Assembly: GCA_026415615.1 (NCBI GenBank)
Contig: JAOAGT010000005.1
Location: forward strand, 101,741-165,740
Direction: 5' to 3'
Length of the DNA stretch: 64,000 bases
From: Thermoleophilia bacterium
GTDB taxonomy: Bacteria > Actinomycetota > Thermoleophilia > RBG-16-64-13
Positions 54,538 to 63,569 of the stretch are shown one piece after another. The notes beneath the pieces were generated by a model, which saw only the letters and a list, made by a program, of their open reading frames with translations, searched no databases and was not told the origin of the DNA. The stretch's first letter is position 1; each line of letters opens with the position of its first letter. The translations under genes were made by a program, and so were the position numbers.

Positions 54538-55563
54538 TTAACGACCATGGAGCGGCCGCTTAGCCAAGATCAGCTGGCAGCCGTAATCGTCTAGGTCATC
54601 CACGCGAATCTGGGCAAATCCAGCCTCTTCAAGCCACGCACAGTACTGCTCTTCGCTCCAGACCCCGCCCTCCTCTGTAGAGCGCAGCATATTTACTGCA
54701 AACATGGCTGCCTCGCGGCTACGCCCCCAGACGTAATCCTGGATAGCTATCACTCCCCCAGGAACGAGGACCGAAAAAGCTTCTTTGGTCACACGAGCGT
54801 TGGTATCCGGCCCGTAGATGTGGTAGACGTTGCCGAAGTAGACAAGATCAAACGGACCACCCGGCAAGGCCTTGGTGAAGTCACAAGCCACGAGTTCAAC
54901 ACCGTGGTCTCCCTCTGGCAGGTATTCCCTGCTCTCTCGCAGGTATTCCCTGGCTATCGCTATGACCTCGGGTTGATCCAGTAGAGTAACTCTGCACCCC
55001 TTGCGGGCAAATCGGCGCGCGATATGGCCCACTGCTCCCCCTACGTCAAGCACGTCTCGCACCGGGCCGCCGTAAGCCAAACACTGCTCCACGATCAAAT
55101 CAAGTAGCGCAGGGTCTCGCTCCCCCATAGCCGCAGCCATGGTTTTGTAGTCGCGGCTGCCTTCGGGTCGCCTAACAGGCTTGCCCGTACGAATGACCTC
55201 GGGCAATTCAAGCCATCCTCTAGTCTTGTTTACTTGATGAAGCAACCCGTTTCTTTCGAAATCTGGGCCCTTTTCAACCAAGTGAGCTCGCACCTCGGGA
55301 GTAAGACAATAACGCGGTTCGCTGCGCCCTTCTTCCGCGATCTCTTCGTGAAGCGCAGCAGCGACCTCGGCCAATCCTTCAGCCGCAAGCGCCTCCAAAA
55401 TCACACGAGTAGCCCGTAAATCAGTACTCGCTCGGGTAGCCACTTCGTCAGCGGTTAGAAACGACCCGTCACCAAGTGCGTCAATAATTCCTGACCTTAC
55501 TGCTCCGGCGATCAAGAGCAGGCGCTCAACAGCACGTCCGTCCACAAGCGATCTACGGCGCAT
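54538..55563 (-). CDS. SAM-dependent O-methyltransferase-like protein
   Basis: A 341-residue class I methyltransferase of the two-domain type related to plant-like and carotenoid/polyketide O-methyltransferases. A winged-helix dimerisation region is at the N-terminus (GIIDALGDGSFLTADEVATRA). Motif I is VLDVGGAVGHIARRF, motif II RVTLLDQPEVI, then DLVYFGNVYHIYGPD and VLVPGGVIAIQDYVW. An in-frame 21-base duplication gives REYLRESREYLPEG near residue 205. The substrate is not known. Confidence 0.85.
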   Translation of the reverse strand: MRRRSLVDGRAVERLLLIAGAVRSGIIDALGDGSFLTADEVATRASTDLRATRVILEALAAEGLAEVAAALHEEIAEEGRSEPRYCLTPEVRAHLVEKGPDFERNGLLHQVNKTRGWLELPEVIRTGKPVRRPEGSRDYKTMAAAMGERDPALLDLIVEQCLAYGGPVRDVLDVGGAVGHIARRFARKGCRVTLLDQPEVIAIAREYLRESREYLPEGDHGVELVACDFTKALPGGPFDLVYFGNVYHIYGPDTNARVTKEAFSVLVPGGVIAIQDYVWGRSREAAMFAVNMLRSTEEGGVWSEEQYCAWLEEAGFAQIRVDDLDDYGCQLILAKRPLHGR

Positions 55564-55590
55564 GTTGTCCCCTTTGGCGTATTAAACCTC

Positions 55591-55623
55591 AACGGATCTA
55601 AAAGACCTTAACGGATCTAAAAG
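55591..55623. repeat. direct repeat upstream of the methyltransferase
   Basis: AACGGATCTAAAAG occurs at 55591-55604 and 55610-55623, a period of 19 bases, close to two helical turns. It lies in the 86-base gap before the methyltransferase start. It could be an operator or another chance duplication. Confidence 0.6.
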
Positions 55624-55649
55624 CCAAAGGAAACAGTAGCAGACGTAGT

Positions 55650-56834
55650 CTAGTCGTTGGCCCTGAGAGTCGCGTAGGGATTGACTGCTGCCCCGCCCCC
55701 GGGATGCATCTCGAAGTGCAGGTGATAACACCCGTCGGCGTTTCCTGTGTCACCCACCCAGCCTAAGAGTTGTCCGGCCCTGACCCTGACCCCTGGTCTT
55801 ATTCCGGAGGCAATGCCATCCAAATGAGCGTAGTAGTAGCTATATCCATTGTCGCCCCGAAGCCAGATCGTTATGCCGCCGAGGCCAGTATCCCGGGGAT
55901 TAGTGCGGGAAATAACTCCAGACACGCAGGCAACCACCGGTGTCCCTCGGGGAGCAAGGATATCCGTACCTTTGTGGGTACGTCCTCCCGAACGAGGAGC
56001 ACCCCACGTGTTGGTGTAGCTATGCGGACCGTCAACCGGAAACACAAACTTGCCTGGCTGAACAACCCCACCCTTCTTGTTGGCAGACGCCTGGTGGCGC
56101 TTAATTGCCGCCGCCCGAGCTGCAGCCTCGCGGGCAGCCTGCTCGGCCTTCTGCACTTCCTCACGGAGCTTGACCACCTGGCTTCTTAGGCGTTTGTACT
56201 CACCCGAAGCATCTTTGAGCTGCTTGGTCATCTCCTCTTGTAGAGCCTGAATCTCGGCTATTACTTCCGCCTGCTCGCGTTTCTTGGCCTCAAGCTCCGC
56301 CTGACGGTCACGGGACTTCTCTAGGTAGGCTAGTACCTGGTCAAAGAGATCCTCATCGCTGTCGGTAATTCTGCCCAGTAAGGTAAAAGCATCAAGGACG
56401 GAGACAATATCCTTGCCGTCGAGAAGGATCTGAAGATACAGAGGCACCGGGGAGTAACTGCTCTTGTAGAGGCCCACCAGACGAGTCTCCAGCTGACCCC
56501 GTACCTGCTCAAGATCGTTTTCCGCGCCCGAGATCTCCTTCTCTACCGATTCAATTGCTTGTTCTATGCGCGCCAAGCGCACGAGAGCGGCATTGTGTTT
56601 CTCTGCAATCGCATCCAGCTTCTCCTGGAACTTGCGGTACTCGGAGTAGGCCGCATTAAGCTCGGCCTGCTTTTGGGCAAGTTGCTTTTGCAGCTCCTTA
56701 AGAGTAGCTGCTTCAGCGCTCGCAGGCGGCAAAAGAACAGATGTGAGAAGGCTTAGGCAGCAGATCAAGCTAAGAGCGCATATTCGCGCCTTCGCTCTTA
56801 CGCTGCCCCCCCTTCTTGTTCGAAAAAGGCGCAT
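55650..56834 (-). CDS. secreted M23 (LytM) peptidase with coiled coil, EnvC-like
   Basis: About 394 residues. The signal peptide (AKARICALSLICCLSLLTSVL, ending near ASAEA) is followed by a long coiled coil (about 40-260), interrupted by a short globular part (SYSPVPLYLQILLDGKD). The C-terminal LytM domain has zinc motifs HKGTDILAPRGTPVVAC and HLHFEMHPGG, with YYYAHLDG between. All the usual ligands are present, so it is probably an active peptidoglycan endopeptidase. ATG 56834 was chosen to start at the signal peptide. A -10-like TACAAT is just upstream. Confidence 0.92.
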   Translation of the reverse strand: MRLFRTRRGGSVRAKARICALSLICCLSLLTSVLLPPASAEAATLKELQKQLAQKQAELNAAYSEYRKFQEKLDAIAEKHNAALVRLARIEQAIESVEKEISGAENDLEQVRGQLETRLVGLYKSSYSPVPLYLQILLDGKDIVSVLDAFTLLGRITDSDEDLFDQVLAYLEKSRDRQAELEAKKREQAEVIAEIQALQEEMTKQLKDASGEYKRLRSQVVKLREEVQKAEQAAREAAARAAAIKRHQASANKKGGVVQPGKFVFPVDGPHSYTNTWGAPRSGGRTHKGTDILAPRGTPVVACVSGVISRTNPRDTGLGGITIWLRGDNGYSYYYAHLDGIASGIRPGVRVRAGQLLGWVGDTGNADGCYHLHFEMHPGGGAAVNPYATLRAND

Positions 56835-56904
56835 TTGCCTTGGATTGTACCAAATTACCGACGGCGCGGACTCATGAACGAGAGCTCTGTGTCGTGAACG
56901 GCTA

Positions 56905-57696
56905 CTACAACCGCACCGGTATCCCGTGAGCAGCCATGTACTCTTTAGCCTCTCGTACTGTGAACTCGCGGAAATGGAAGAGTGAGGCCACAAGCACGGC
57001 GCTTGCTCTTCCCTCTGTTACCGCCTGTACCAAATGATCCAACGAACCGGCGCCGCCGCTTGCAATTACAGGAACATTAACTGCCTCGGCCACCGCCCGC
57101 GTTAGTTCCAAGTCGTACCCATCCCTTGTGCCGTCACGGTCCATCGAGGTGAGAAGGATCTCCCCTGCGCCAAGGCTGGTCCCTCTGGCCGCCCATTCCA
57201 CCGCGTCAAGACCTGTCGGCGTGCGCCCGCCATTAATGTAAACCTCCCACCAGACTTTTTCTTCGTCCCCGCGAGAGCTGTCCTTAGGCTGGGAGGCTCT
57301 CTTTGCGTCAATAGCTAGAACTATGCACTGAGAACCAAACCGGCGAGCACAACGAGCGATCAGGTCGGGGTCTCTGACAGCAGCAGTGTTGATTGACACC
57401 TTGTCCGCCCCTGCGGTCAGAAGCCTGCGGACGTCGTCTTCGTCGCGGATGCCTCCGCCAATCGTAAAAGGAATGAAGACTTCTTCTGCGCATCGGCGGG
57501 CCAGTTCGACTATTGTTTCACGGCCTTCGTGCGAAGCGGTGATGTCAAGGAAGACGACCTCATCGGCGCCTTCGGCGTCATAGCGTGCAGCAAGCTCCAC
57601 CGGATCGCCGGCATCGCGAAGGTCCACAAAGTTGGTCCCCTTGACCACGCGCCCGCGGTCCACATCAAGACATGGAATCACGCGCTTAAGAAGCAC
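56905..57696 (-). CDS. hisF: imidazole glycerol phosphate synthase, cyclase subunit
   Basis: Works with HisH to make imidazole glycerol phosphate and AICAR in histidine synthesis. About 263 residues: [18 protein letters not shown] with the catalytic aspartate, [56 protein letters not shown] with the second aspartate, and [13 protein letters not shown]. An insert ([12 protein letters not shown]) is slightly longer than usual. GTG 57696 overlaps hisA by 11 bases and has GAGGAAGG upstream. Confidence 0.97.
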   Translation of the reverse strand: MLLKRVIPCLDVDRGRVVKGTNFVDLRDAGDPVELAARYDAEGADEVVFLDITASHEGRETIVELARRCAEEVFIPFTIGGGIRDEDDVRRLLTAGADKVSINTAAVRDPDLIARCARRFGSQCIVLAIDAKRASQPKDSSRGDEEKVWWEVYINGGRTPTGLDAVEWAARGTSLGAGEILLTSMDRDGTRDGYDLELTRAVAEAVNVPVIASGGAGSLDHLVQAVTEGRASAVLVASLFHFREFTVREAKEYMAAHGIPVRL

Positions 57697-58432
57697 TATT
57701 CCCTTCCTCGCCCAGCACAGCCAGGGCTTCAGCAATCGTGAAACGGCCTTCGTATAAGGCCCGCCCCACTATGACTCCGGTCACGCCGAGCGGCTCGAGC
57801 TCTTTTAGGGCGCGCAAATCGTCTAGCCCCGTCACCCCACCCGAAGCGATAATTTCAAGCTGACAAGCTTCAGCAAGCTCACGAACCCCGGCCACGTTTG
57901 CGCTTTGCAGCATGCCGTCGCGGGCAATATCTGTATAAAGAACTTCCCGGACCCCCAGCTCCTCCAGACGATGCACCAAGTCCACGGCTCTTACGGCACT
58001 TTTTTCCTGCCAGCCCTTAACCTTAACCCAGCCGCCTTCTGCGTCTACCGCAACCACAACCCGATCCGGTCCCAGAACGCCCAGAGCAAACTCCAGAAGA
58101 GATTCGTTTTCCACCGCAGCTGTTCCGAGAACCGCCTTTGCCACTTTGCTCTCAGCAATCGCCTGCACAGCCGCCTCGTCGCGTATGCCTCCCCCTGTTT
58201 GCACAGGAACTGGCACCGCTTCCGCAATTGCCGAGACCAGCGCGAAATTGCACAACCTACCCTCACGAGCGCCGTCCAGATCAACTACATGCAGGTAGCG
58301 CGCCCCTTCTCGGACCCAGTGACGAGCCATGGCCACAGGATCCTCGCTAAACACTGTCTCGTCAGCAAAGTCACCTTGTCGGAGCCTAACGCAGCGTCCT
58401 TTTTGAATGTCGATAGCCGGTATTAGTCGCAT
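57686..58432 (-). CDS. hisA: phosphoribosylformimino-AICAR isomerase
   Basis: The ProFAR isomerase of histidine synthesis, 248 residues. [20 protein letters not shown] holds the first catalytic aspartate, [11 protein letters not shown] follows, [15 protein letters not shown] binds phosphate, [14 protein letters not shown] holds the second aspartate, and [11 protein letters not shown] closes the barrel. It could also be the dual-function PriA of actinobacteria if trpF is missing in the genome. It is three bases after hisH and overlaps hisF. Confidence 0.95.
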   Translation of the reverse strand: MRLIPAIDIQKGRCVRLRQGDFADETVFSEDPVAMARHWVREGARYLHVVDLDGAREGRLCNFALVSAIAEAVPVPVQTGGGIRDEAAVQAIAESKVAKAVLGTAAVENESLLEFALGVLGPDRVVVAVDAEGGWVKVKGWQEKSAVRAVDLVHRLEELGVREVLYTDIARDGMLQSANVAGVRELAEACQLEIIASGGVTGLDDLRALKELEPLGVTGVIVGRALYEGRFTIAEALAVLGEEGNSAS

Positions 58433-58435
58433 GAC

Positions 58436-59068
58436 CTACACTAACCCCGCAATCTGAGCAAAGTTGTAATACAGCCGAAGACCAAGCGAGCTTGATTTCT
58501 CAGGATGAAATTGCACCCCAAAGACATTATCTCTCTGGACTGCCGAGACAAATCTAACCTCGTCATACTCAGTAACGCCAAGCACATCCTCTGGACAATC
58601 CGGTGAAACGACGTAGCTATGCACGAAGTAAAAAGCCGACCCCTCGGGAATACCGGCAAACAAGGGGGAAGGTTTGCAAGCTTCCACCTGATTCCACCCT
58701 ATGTGCGGCACCCGCACTGTCGAAGGAAGAGCTTTGACCGCTCCAGGCAAGACACCAAGTCCAACTCCGTCCGGGTCCTCCTCGCTTGTCCCAAAAAGCA
58801 ATTGCAGACCCAGGCAAACCCCCAAGAAAGGAACACCGGCTTCGATGCGCAGAAGCACAGCCTCAGCAAGCCCAGACTCTCTCAGCGCGGCGGCCGCAGC
58901 CCCGAAAGCCCCCACCCCGGGCAAGACTAGAGCTGGCGCGGCGCTGATGTCTCTGCGGTTGTCCCCTACAAGGGCAGGAACCCCTACATGCTCAAACGCC
59001 TTTTGTACGGAACGAAGGTTTCCCGCCCCATAGTCAACGATATACACGGAGCGCGCGAGATTCACCAA
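58436..59068 (-). CDS. hisH: imidazole glycerol phosphate synthase, glutaminase subunit
   Basis: A class I glutamine amidotransferase of 210 residues supplying ammonia to HisF. VYIVDYGAGNLRSVQKAFE, LVLPGVGAFG, the nucleophile in GVCLGLQLLF, PHIGWNQV, FYFVHSYVV and the catalytic GVQFHPEKSS are all present. The start is GTG 59068. It lies between hisB and hisA in the usual actinobacterial order. Confidence 0.97.
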   Translation of the reverse strand: MVNLARSVYIVDYGAGNLRSVQKAFEHVGVPALVGDNRRDISAAPALVLPGVGAFGAAAAALRESGLAEAVLLRIEAGVPFLGVCLGLQLLFGTSEEDPDGVGLGVLPGAVKALPSTVRVPHIGWNQVEACKPSPLFAGIPEGSAFYFVHSYVVSPDCPEDVLGVTEYDEVRFVSAVQRDNVFGVQFHPEKSSSLGLRLYYNFAQIAGLV

Positions 59069-59082
59069 GCTCGCCCCTTCTC

Positions 59083-59730
59083 CTAGAGAACACCCTTAGT
59101 GGAGGGGATCCCTGTTGCCCGTGGATCAGCAGAAGCCGCTTGCCGCAGAGCTCTAGCAAAGGCCTTGAAAATCGCCTCCACCGTGTGATGAAAATCGCTC
59201 CCCGCGAGCACCCGCACATGTAGGGTCATCCGCGCGTTGTTCACCAGAGCTCGGAAAAACTCGGCCACCAGGCTAGCCTCAAACCCTGCTGTCCCTGCTC
59301 CTACCGGACCACCTTCGTAAGCAAAATACGGCCGCCCGCTTAGGTCAAGGGCAACCATAGCCAGCGCCTCGTCCATAGGAACCACAGCACTGCCGTAACG
59401 TACGAGACCCTTCTTGTCTCCCAACGCCTGGCTCAAAGCCGTACCTAGACAGATGCCCACGTCCTCGACGGTGTGGTGACCCCCGGTATGAAGATCACCC
59501 TGCGCCTTTACTTCAAGATCGAACAACGCGTGAGCTGTTACCAACTCAAGCATGTGGTCAAAGAAACCTACACCGGTGCTGATATCGGAGCGTCCAGAGC
59601 CATCAATAGTTAGACAGACACTTACTCGGGTCTCCTTCGTAGTCCGAGTGACACTGGCGCTTCGCACGCTTAAACTGGCAGAGTTGCCAGTCTGCTCGCG
59701 CACATCACTTTGGCCGGCTCCCCCAGACAA
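59083..59730 (-). CDS. hisB: imidazoleglycerol-phosphate dehydratase
   Basis: A monofunctional HisB of 215 residues. DISTGVGFFDHMLELVTAHA, LHTGGHHTVEDVGICLG and AGSDFHHTVEAIFKAFARAL contain the manganese-binding histidines and glutamates. There is no histidinol phosphatase domain. The start is a TTG at 59730 with GAGGAGG ten bases upstream. It heads the hisBHAF set. hisC, usually between hisD and hisB in actinobacteria, is not here. Confidence 0.95.
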   Translation of the reverse strand: MSGGAGQSDVREQTGNSASLSVRSASVTRTTKETRVSVCLTIDGSGRSDISTGVGFFDHMLELVTAHALFDLEVKAQGDLHTGGHHTVEDVGICLGTALSQALGDKKGLVRYGSAVVPMDEALAMVALDLSGRPYFAYEGGPVGAGTAGFEASLVAEFFRALVNNARMTLHVRVLAGSDFHHTVEAIFKAFARALRQAASADPRATGIPSTKGVL

Positions 59731-60018
59731 ATGCGCTTCGCCTCCTCAGTACGTCGGATTGCCCTACGACTGCGATTTTACCCTGGATGCAGAATAGCAC
59801 AGCAACCTGCGCCTTCCTTGGCAAAGCGACCTGCAAGGCCCTCAGCACTGAGAACAGCCTCTGACAGAGCAATCCGGACGTCGCTTAACCAAACGGTCTG
59901 TTGTGCCGATAAGTGGAACAAACGTGGTCTGTGTCTAGCAATAATAGAAGACTTTCCACACTGAGTACTGCTGCAAGCTGTTGAGAGGACCGATCTTCTG
60001 CAGGTGAGCTGGTTAGAC
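59731..60018. other. divergent intergenic region hisB / diguanylate cyclase
   Basis: A 288-base spacer that must hold the hisB promoter (minus) and the promoter of the diguanylate cyclase gene (plus). On the minus strand a TAAAAT (-10-like, around 59775) is the only partial match, and its -35 is poor. No RNA element, leader peptide with a histidine run, or repeat was found. Confidence 0.4.
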
Positions 60019-62160
60019 ATGAGAACAAGTAGGCTACCTGGCAGGCTACCGGGCTTGAGCGTCGCTCTCTTTCTCGCCGTAGCCGCTTACTCGCTTGCGG
60101 GAGAGTTGCTTCCCCGCGGCTCACTTGCGCTTGCATTAGTTTCAGACCTTGGCTTTGTGCTTATGCAGGTCGTCGTATTGATCCTTTGCTGCCGGGCTGT
60201 GGGTCAGGCACACACGCGACTCGAACGCCACTTGTGGGGCTGGCTGGCCGCTTGGACCGCGTTAAACCTGTTTGCTGACGGCGCTTGGGCGTACTACGAA
60301 CTCATAAGGCGCGTAGACCCGCCGGAGCCGGGGATCCCCGACATCGGGTATTTGGCAAGCTATTTCATGGCCTTTGGAGGTATCGCTGTTCTTGCTTTTT
60401 CGGCAGCCGGCAAGTACAGAGCGGTGGAGACCGTCCTTGATTCACTTATCTTCACCACCGGGATTACCGCCCTCTTCTGGCCTCTCGTACTTGAGCCGCT
60501 GCTCGAAGCAAGCCAGTCACCAGCAGAGTTTTGGGTTACCTTGGCGTATCCTGTAGGAGACCTGCTTGTCATCCTGGCCATAGTCTCCCTGGTTCTCGGG
60601 ACATGGAGCACCGGGCGCATCTGGCCACGCTACCACGTGCTGCTGGTGTCGCTGGCTTTCGTGGTCCAGACAGGAGCTGATTGCGCTTACTTTGTTGTTG
60701 TAGCCCGTGGAGGCGAATACGGGCCCGGAAGCCTGCTGGACCCCATCTGGCTTCTGGCCTTTGCTCTGGTCGGAGCAGCAGCTGTTCGCGGCAGACAGGC
60801 GAGCATTCAGACGGAGCGAGGCGCAACGCAGTCTAGCGTCCCTGATCTTTCCCAGTCCCCGGCGGCAGAGGTAGCGCCGTGGACAAGTTCTCTCATGAGA
60901 TTCCTCCGGGTTGGCCTTCCCTACTTTGCCCTACCCATGTTGGCGGGAAGCTTTGTGATACAGGTCGTAAGAGGCTGGCACTCAATCCTCGACGCAGAAC
61001 TTCTGTTTGTCGCCAGCCTGATCCTAGGACTGCTCATTTTGACTCGACAATACGTGGCCATGCGTCACAACCGACTCTTGGCCAAGGAACTCCAAGCTAC
61101 TCAGAGCGAGCTAGAGAACGAGATCAGGTCGCTATCTGAGCTCACACAGCGCCTGGAAAGCCTCAATCATCATCTTGAGCGCCTTCAACGGCTCCGCAGT
61201 GTGCCAGAGATTGCTAGCGTCGCGTTGGAGCTTGCCTGTGCCTATGAGGGTTCGCCCGGTGGATGGATAACTATGGACGGTGGCGAAGGACAGTCCCAGC
61301 TGATCGCCAGCTGGGGAGCAGCCAAGCAGAGTACCCTGGATTCCCGCACAGCTGGCGGTGAGGTGGGCGACAAGACAGCGCCGCGCATCATAAACTTAGA
61401 ATCGGGTGGCCGGACTCTCGGCAGGATGTATTTGCTGCCCGGCGAGAGGCCCCACCCCGAACCAGACATGCTTCCGGCCATTGCCGCGCACATTGCTACT
61501 GCTCTTGACAACGCTAGTCGGTATGAGGAGGCCATAGACCTGGCCGAGAAAGATCCTCTTACCGGTCTTTATAACCGCAGAGGCATCTATAAGCGCCTGG
61601 CGGGTGAGCTGCTGCGAGCTCAAAAGCAGGGGACTCCGCTCGCAATCATCTTGGCTGACCTAGATAACTTTAAGTACATAAATGACACATTTGGACACCC
61701 GGCCGGAGACGGCGCCCTACGGCACATCGCGCAACGGATCCTTTCGGCGCTGCGCCATGCGGACTTGGCTGGCCGCATAGGTGGAGACGAGCTCCTGCTG
61801 GTGTTGCCGAAGACCTCTGGTGAAGGAGCAAGGCAAGTGGCGCGTCGCCTCTTGGAAGAAATTGCCAACAGTCCGTACCCGGTAGTTGGCGACTACTACG
61901 TGCCACTCAAACTAAGCCTGGGAATCGCCACCTACCCGGATGATGGCCAGTCGCTAAACGAGTTGATAAAGCGTGCCGACGTCAACCTTTACTTATCCAA
62001 ACAAGTGGGCGGCAACGTGGTAAGTGGAGGTGGAAAAGCTCAACCCGCCGGTCGCGCGTGCGCGGGGCCAGCGACCACCGACCCAAGACCCTCAGCCGAT
62101 CCCAACAATCTGTCCGCACGAGACAGCAACCCCGAGTTGCAAGGCTCCACAGCCTCCTAG
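60019..62160 (+). CDS. membrane diguanylate cyclase (GGDEF)
   Basis: About 713 residues. Roughly ten membrane helices (residues 10-350) form an integral sensor. A coiled coil follows (LQATQSELENEIRSLSELTQ), then a GAF-like region with GGWITMDGGEGQSQLIASW and AAHIATALDNASRYEEA, and a GGDEF domain (about 510-675). The latter has KDPLTGLYNRRGIYKRL, LADLDNFKYINDTFGH and the active-site loop GRIGGDELLLVLP, i.e. GGDEL in place of GGDEF. A proline-rich tail ends it. It probably makes c-di-GMP. ATG 60019 has AGGTGAG upstream; GTG 60004 is an alternative. Confidence 0.92.
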   Translation: MRTSRLPGRLPGLSVALFLAVAAYSLAGELLPRGSLALALVSDLGFVLMQVVVLILCCRAVGQAHTRLERHLWGWLAAWTALNLFADGAWAYYELIRRVDPPEPGIPDIGYLASYFMAFGGIAVLAFSAAGKYRAVETVLDSLIFTTGITALFWPLVLEPLLEASQSPAEFWVTLAYPVGDLLVILAIVSLVLGTWSTGRIWPRYHVLLVSLAFVVQTGADCAYFVVVARGGEYGPGSLLDPIWLLAFALVGAAAVRGRQASIQTERGATQSSVPDLSQSPAAEVAPWTSSLMRFLRVGLPYFALPMLAGSFVIQVVRGWHSILDAELLFVASLILGLLILTRQYVAMRHNRLLAKELQATQSELENEIRSLSELTQRLESLNHHLERLQRLRSVPEIASVALELACAYEGSPGGWITMDGGEGQSQLIASWGAAKQSTLDSRTAGGEVGDKTAPRIINLESGGRTLGRMYLLPGERPHPEPDMLPAIAAHIATALDNASRYEEAIDLAEKDPLTGLYNRRGIYKRLAGELLRAQKQGTPLAIILADLDNFKYINDTFGHPAGDGALRHIAQRILSALRHADLAGRIGGDELLLVLPKTSGEGARQVARRLLEEIANSPYPVVGDYYVPLKLSLGIATYPDDGQSLNELIKRADVNLYLSKQVGGNVVSGGGKAQPAGRACAGPATTDPRPSADPNNLSARDSNPELQGSTAS

Positions 62161-62174
62161 CCGCTTGCCAGCTC

Positions 62175-63500
62175 TTACCCTTCTTCTTTGCGCATCTCTG
62201 CGGAAAGCCGGTGAAAAGCAAAACCTTCGCTGTCGGCCAGCATAGCCAGAGGCTCCGCCAAGGCAGCGGCCGCATCCTTGGTGACTTCCACCACTGTGGA
62301 ACGCCGCAGGAAAGTTTGGACCGATAGCGGGGAGCAGAACCGGGCTGTCCCCCCGGTGGGAAGCACGTGATTACTGCCAACTACGTAGTCTCCAAAAGCA
62401 GTGGCGCTGTATGCGCCCAAGAAGACCGCTCCCGCCGAACGCACTCTCCCCAAAAAGTCGCGCGCATCTGACAAGTGAAGTTCAAGATGCTCAGGAGCAT
62501 ACCGGTTTACAAACAGCTCCGCCACAGAGAGAAAGTCCTCCCCTGGAGCGGGATAAAAAAGGCTGATCTGCTGTCCATACATAGCGTAGCCAGGTTCTTG
62601 GACGCCAGCAGTTGCTATCTGTTGTTGCACCCTCTCGCTGAGCCCCTTCACGTGTTCTGCCACTGCAACACACATGTCCCTTGTTTCCGCAAGCAACACA
62701 GCCTGAGCGCCGCTGCCGTGCTCTTCCTGTGCGAGCAAGTCCGCCGCTATCCAGTCAGCCCGCGCCGTGCTGTCGGCAACCACCACAACCTCGCTAGGGC
62801 CGGCCAAACTGTCAATACCTACAACCCCCTGCACCTGTCTTTTAGCTTCCATGACGTACGCGTTCCCAGGGCCACAGATGACGTCGACGCTCGGAATGCT
62901 CTGCGTCCCATATGCCATAGCCGCAATGGCCTGCGCCCCGCCTACGCGGAACACCTGTCTTATGCCGAGCAGACAAGCAGCTGCAAGAACTGAGGGGTTG
63001 ACCGAGCCGTCACGACGAGCTGGCGTGCACAGCACCAGCTCTTGCACTCCCGCAACCTGTGCAGGGACCGCATTCATCACCACAGTGGAGGCATAGCTGG
63101 CAAGTCCACCAGGCACGTAAAGCCCAGCTCGCTCCACCGGTAGGCTTCTTACTCCAAGTTTCTGACCTTGCGGACCGCGCACCTCCCAGTCTGGCTCAAG
63201 TTCCTGCTCGTGGAAAAACTTGAGGTTGTCTCGGGCCAACGACAAAGCCGAGAGAAAAGCAGCGTTGGCCTGCCGGTAGGCTGCTTCCAGCTCCTCTTCT
63301 GAAACTGCTAGCGCTGCGACGTTTGCCTCAGGCCAGTCAAACCGTGCGCTAAGCTCAACAAGGGCGGCATCTCCGCGCGCACGCACTTGGCTAATGATGT
63401 CCGCTACTATGCGGGCAACTTCACGATCAGCCTCTTGACCCGGCCGCAGGCCCGCCACTGCCGCTTCTACCGTGTTCTTCGAAAGCTCCAGGATTTTCAC
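62175..63500 (-). CDS. hisD: histidinol dehydrogenase
   Basis: Catalyses the last two oxidations of histidine synthesis. The 441-residue protein has VERAGLYVPGGLASYASTVV, VFRVGGAQAIAAMAYGT, the signature VDVICGPGNAYVMEAKRQV, ADLLAQEEHGSGAQAVL with the zinc ligands, and YAPEHLELHL. It is separated from hisBHAF by a gene on the other strand. It is convergent with that gene, 14 bases apart. Confidence 0.97.
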   Translation of the reverse strand: MKILELSKNTVEAAVAGLRPGQEADREVARIVADIISQVRARGDAALVELSARFDWPEANVAALAVSEEELEAAYRQANAAFLSALSLARDNLKFFHEQELEPDWEVRGPQGQKLGVRSLPVERAGLYVPGGLASYASTVVMNAVPAQVAGVQELVLCTPARRDGSVNPSVLAAACLLGIRQVFRVGGAQAIAAMAYGTQSIPSVDVICGPGNAYVMEAKRQVQGVVGIDSLAGPSEVVVVADSTARADWIAADLLAQEEHGSGAQAVLLAETRDMCVAVAEHVKGLSERVQQQIATAGVQEPGYAMYGQQISLFYPAPGEDFLSVAELFVNRYAPEHLELHLSDARDFLGRVRSAGAVFLGAYSATAFGDYVVGSNHVLPTGGTARFCSPLSVQTFLRRSTVVEVTKDAAAALAEPLAMLADSEGFAFHRLSAEMRKEEG

Positions 63501-63569
63501 CCGACTATCTTCTCCCTATCTATGTCCGATTTCTCGGCTCTCTCCGTGCGCTCACCCACTCGCCTGCGT

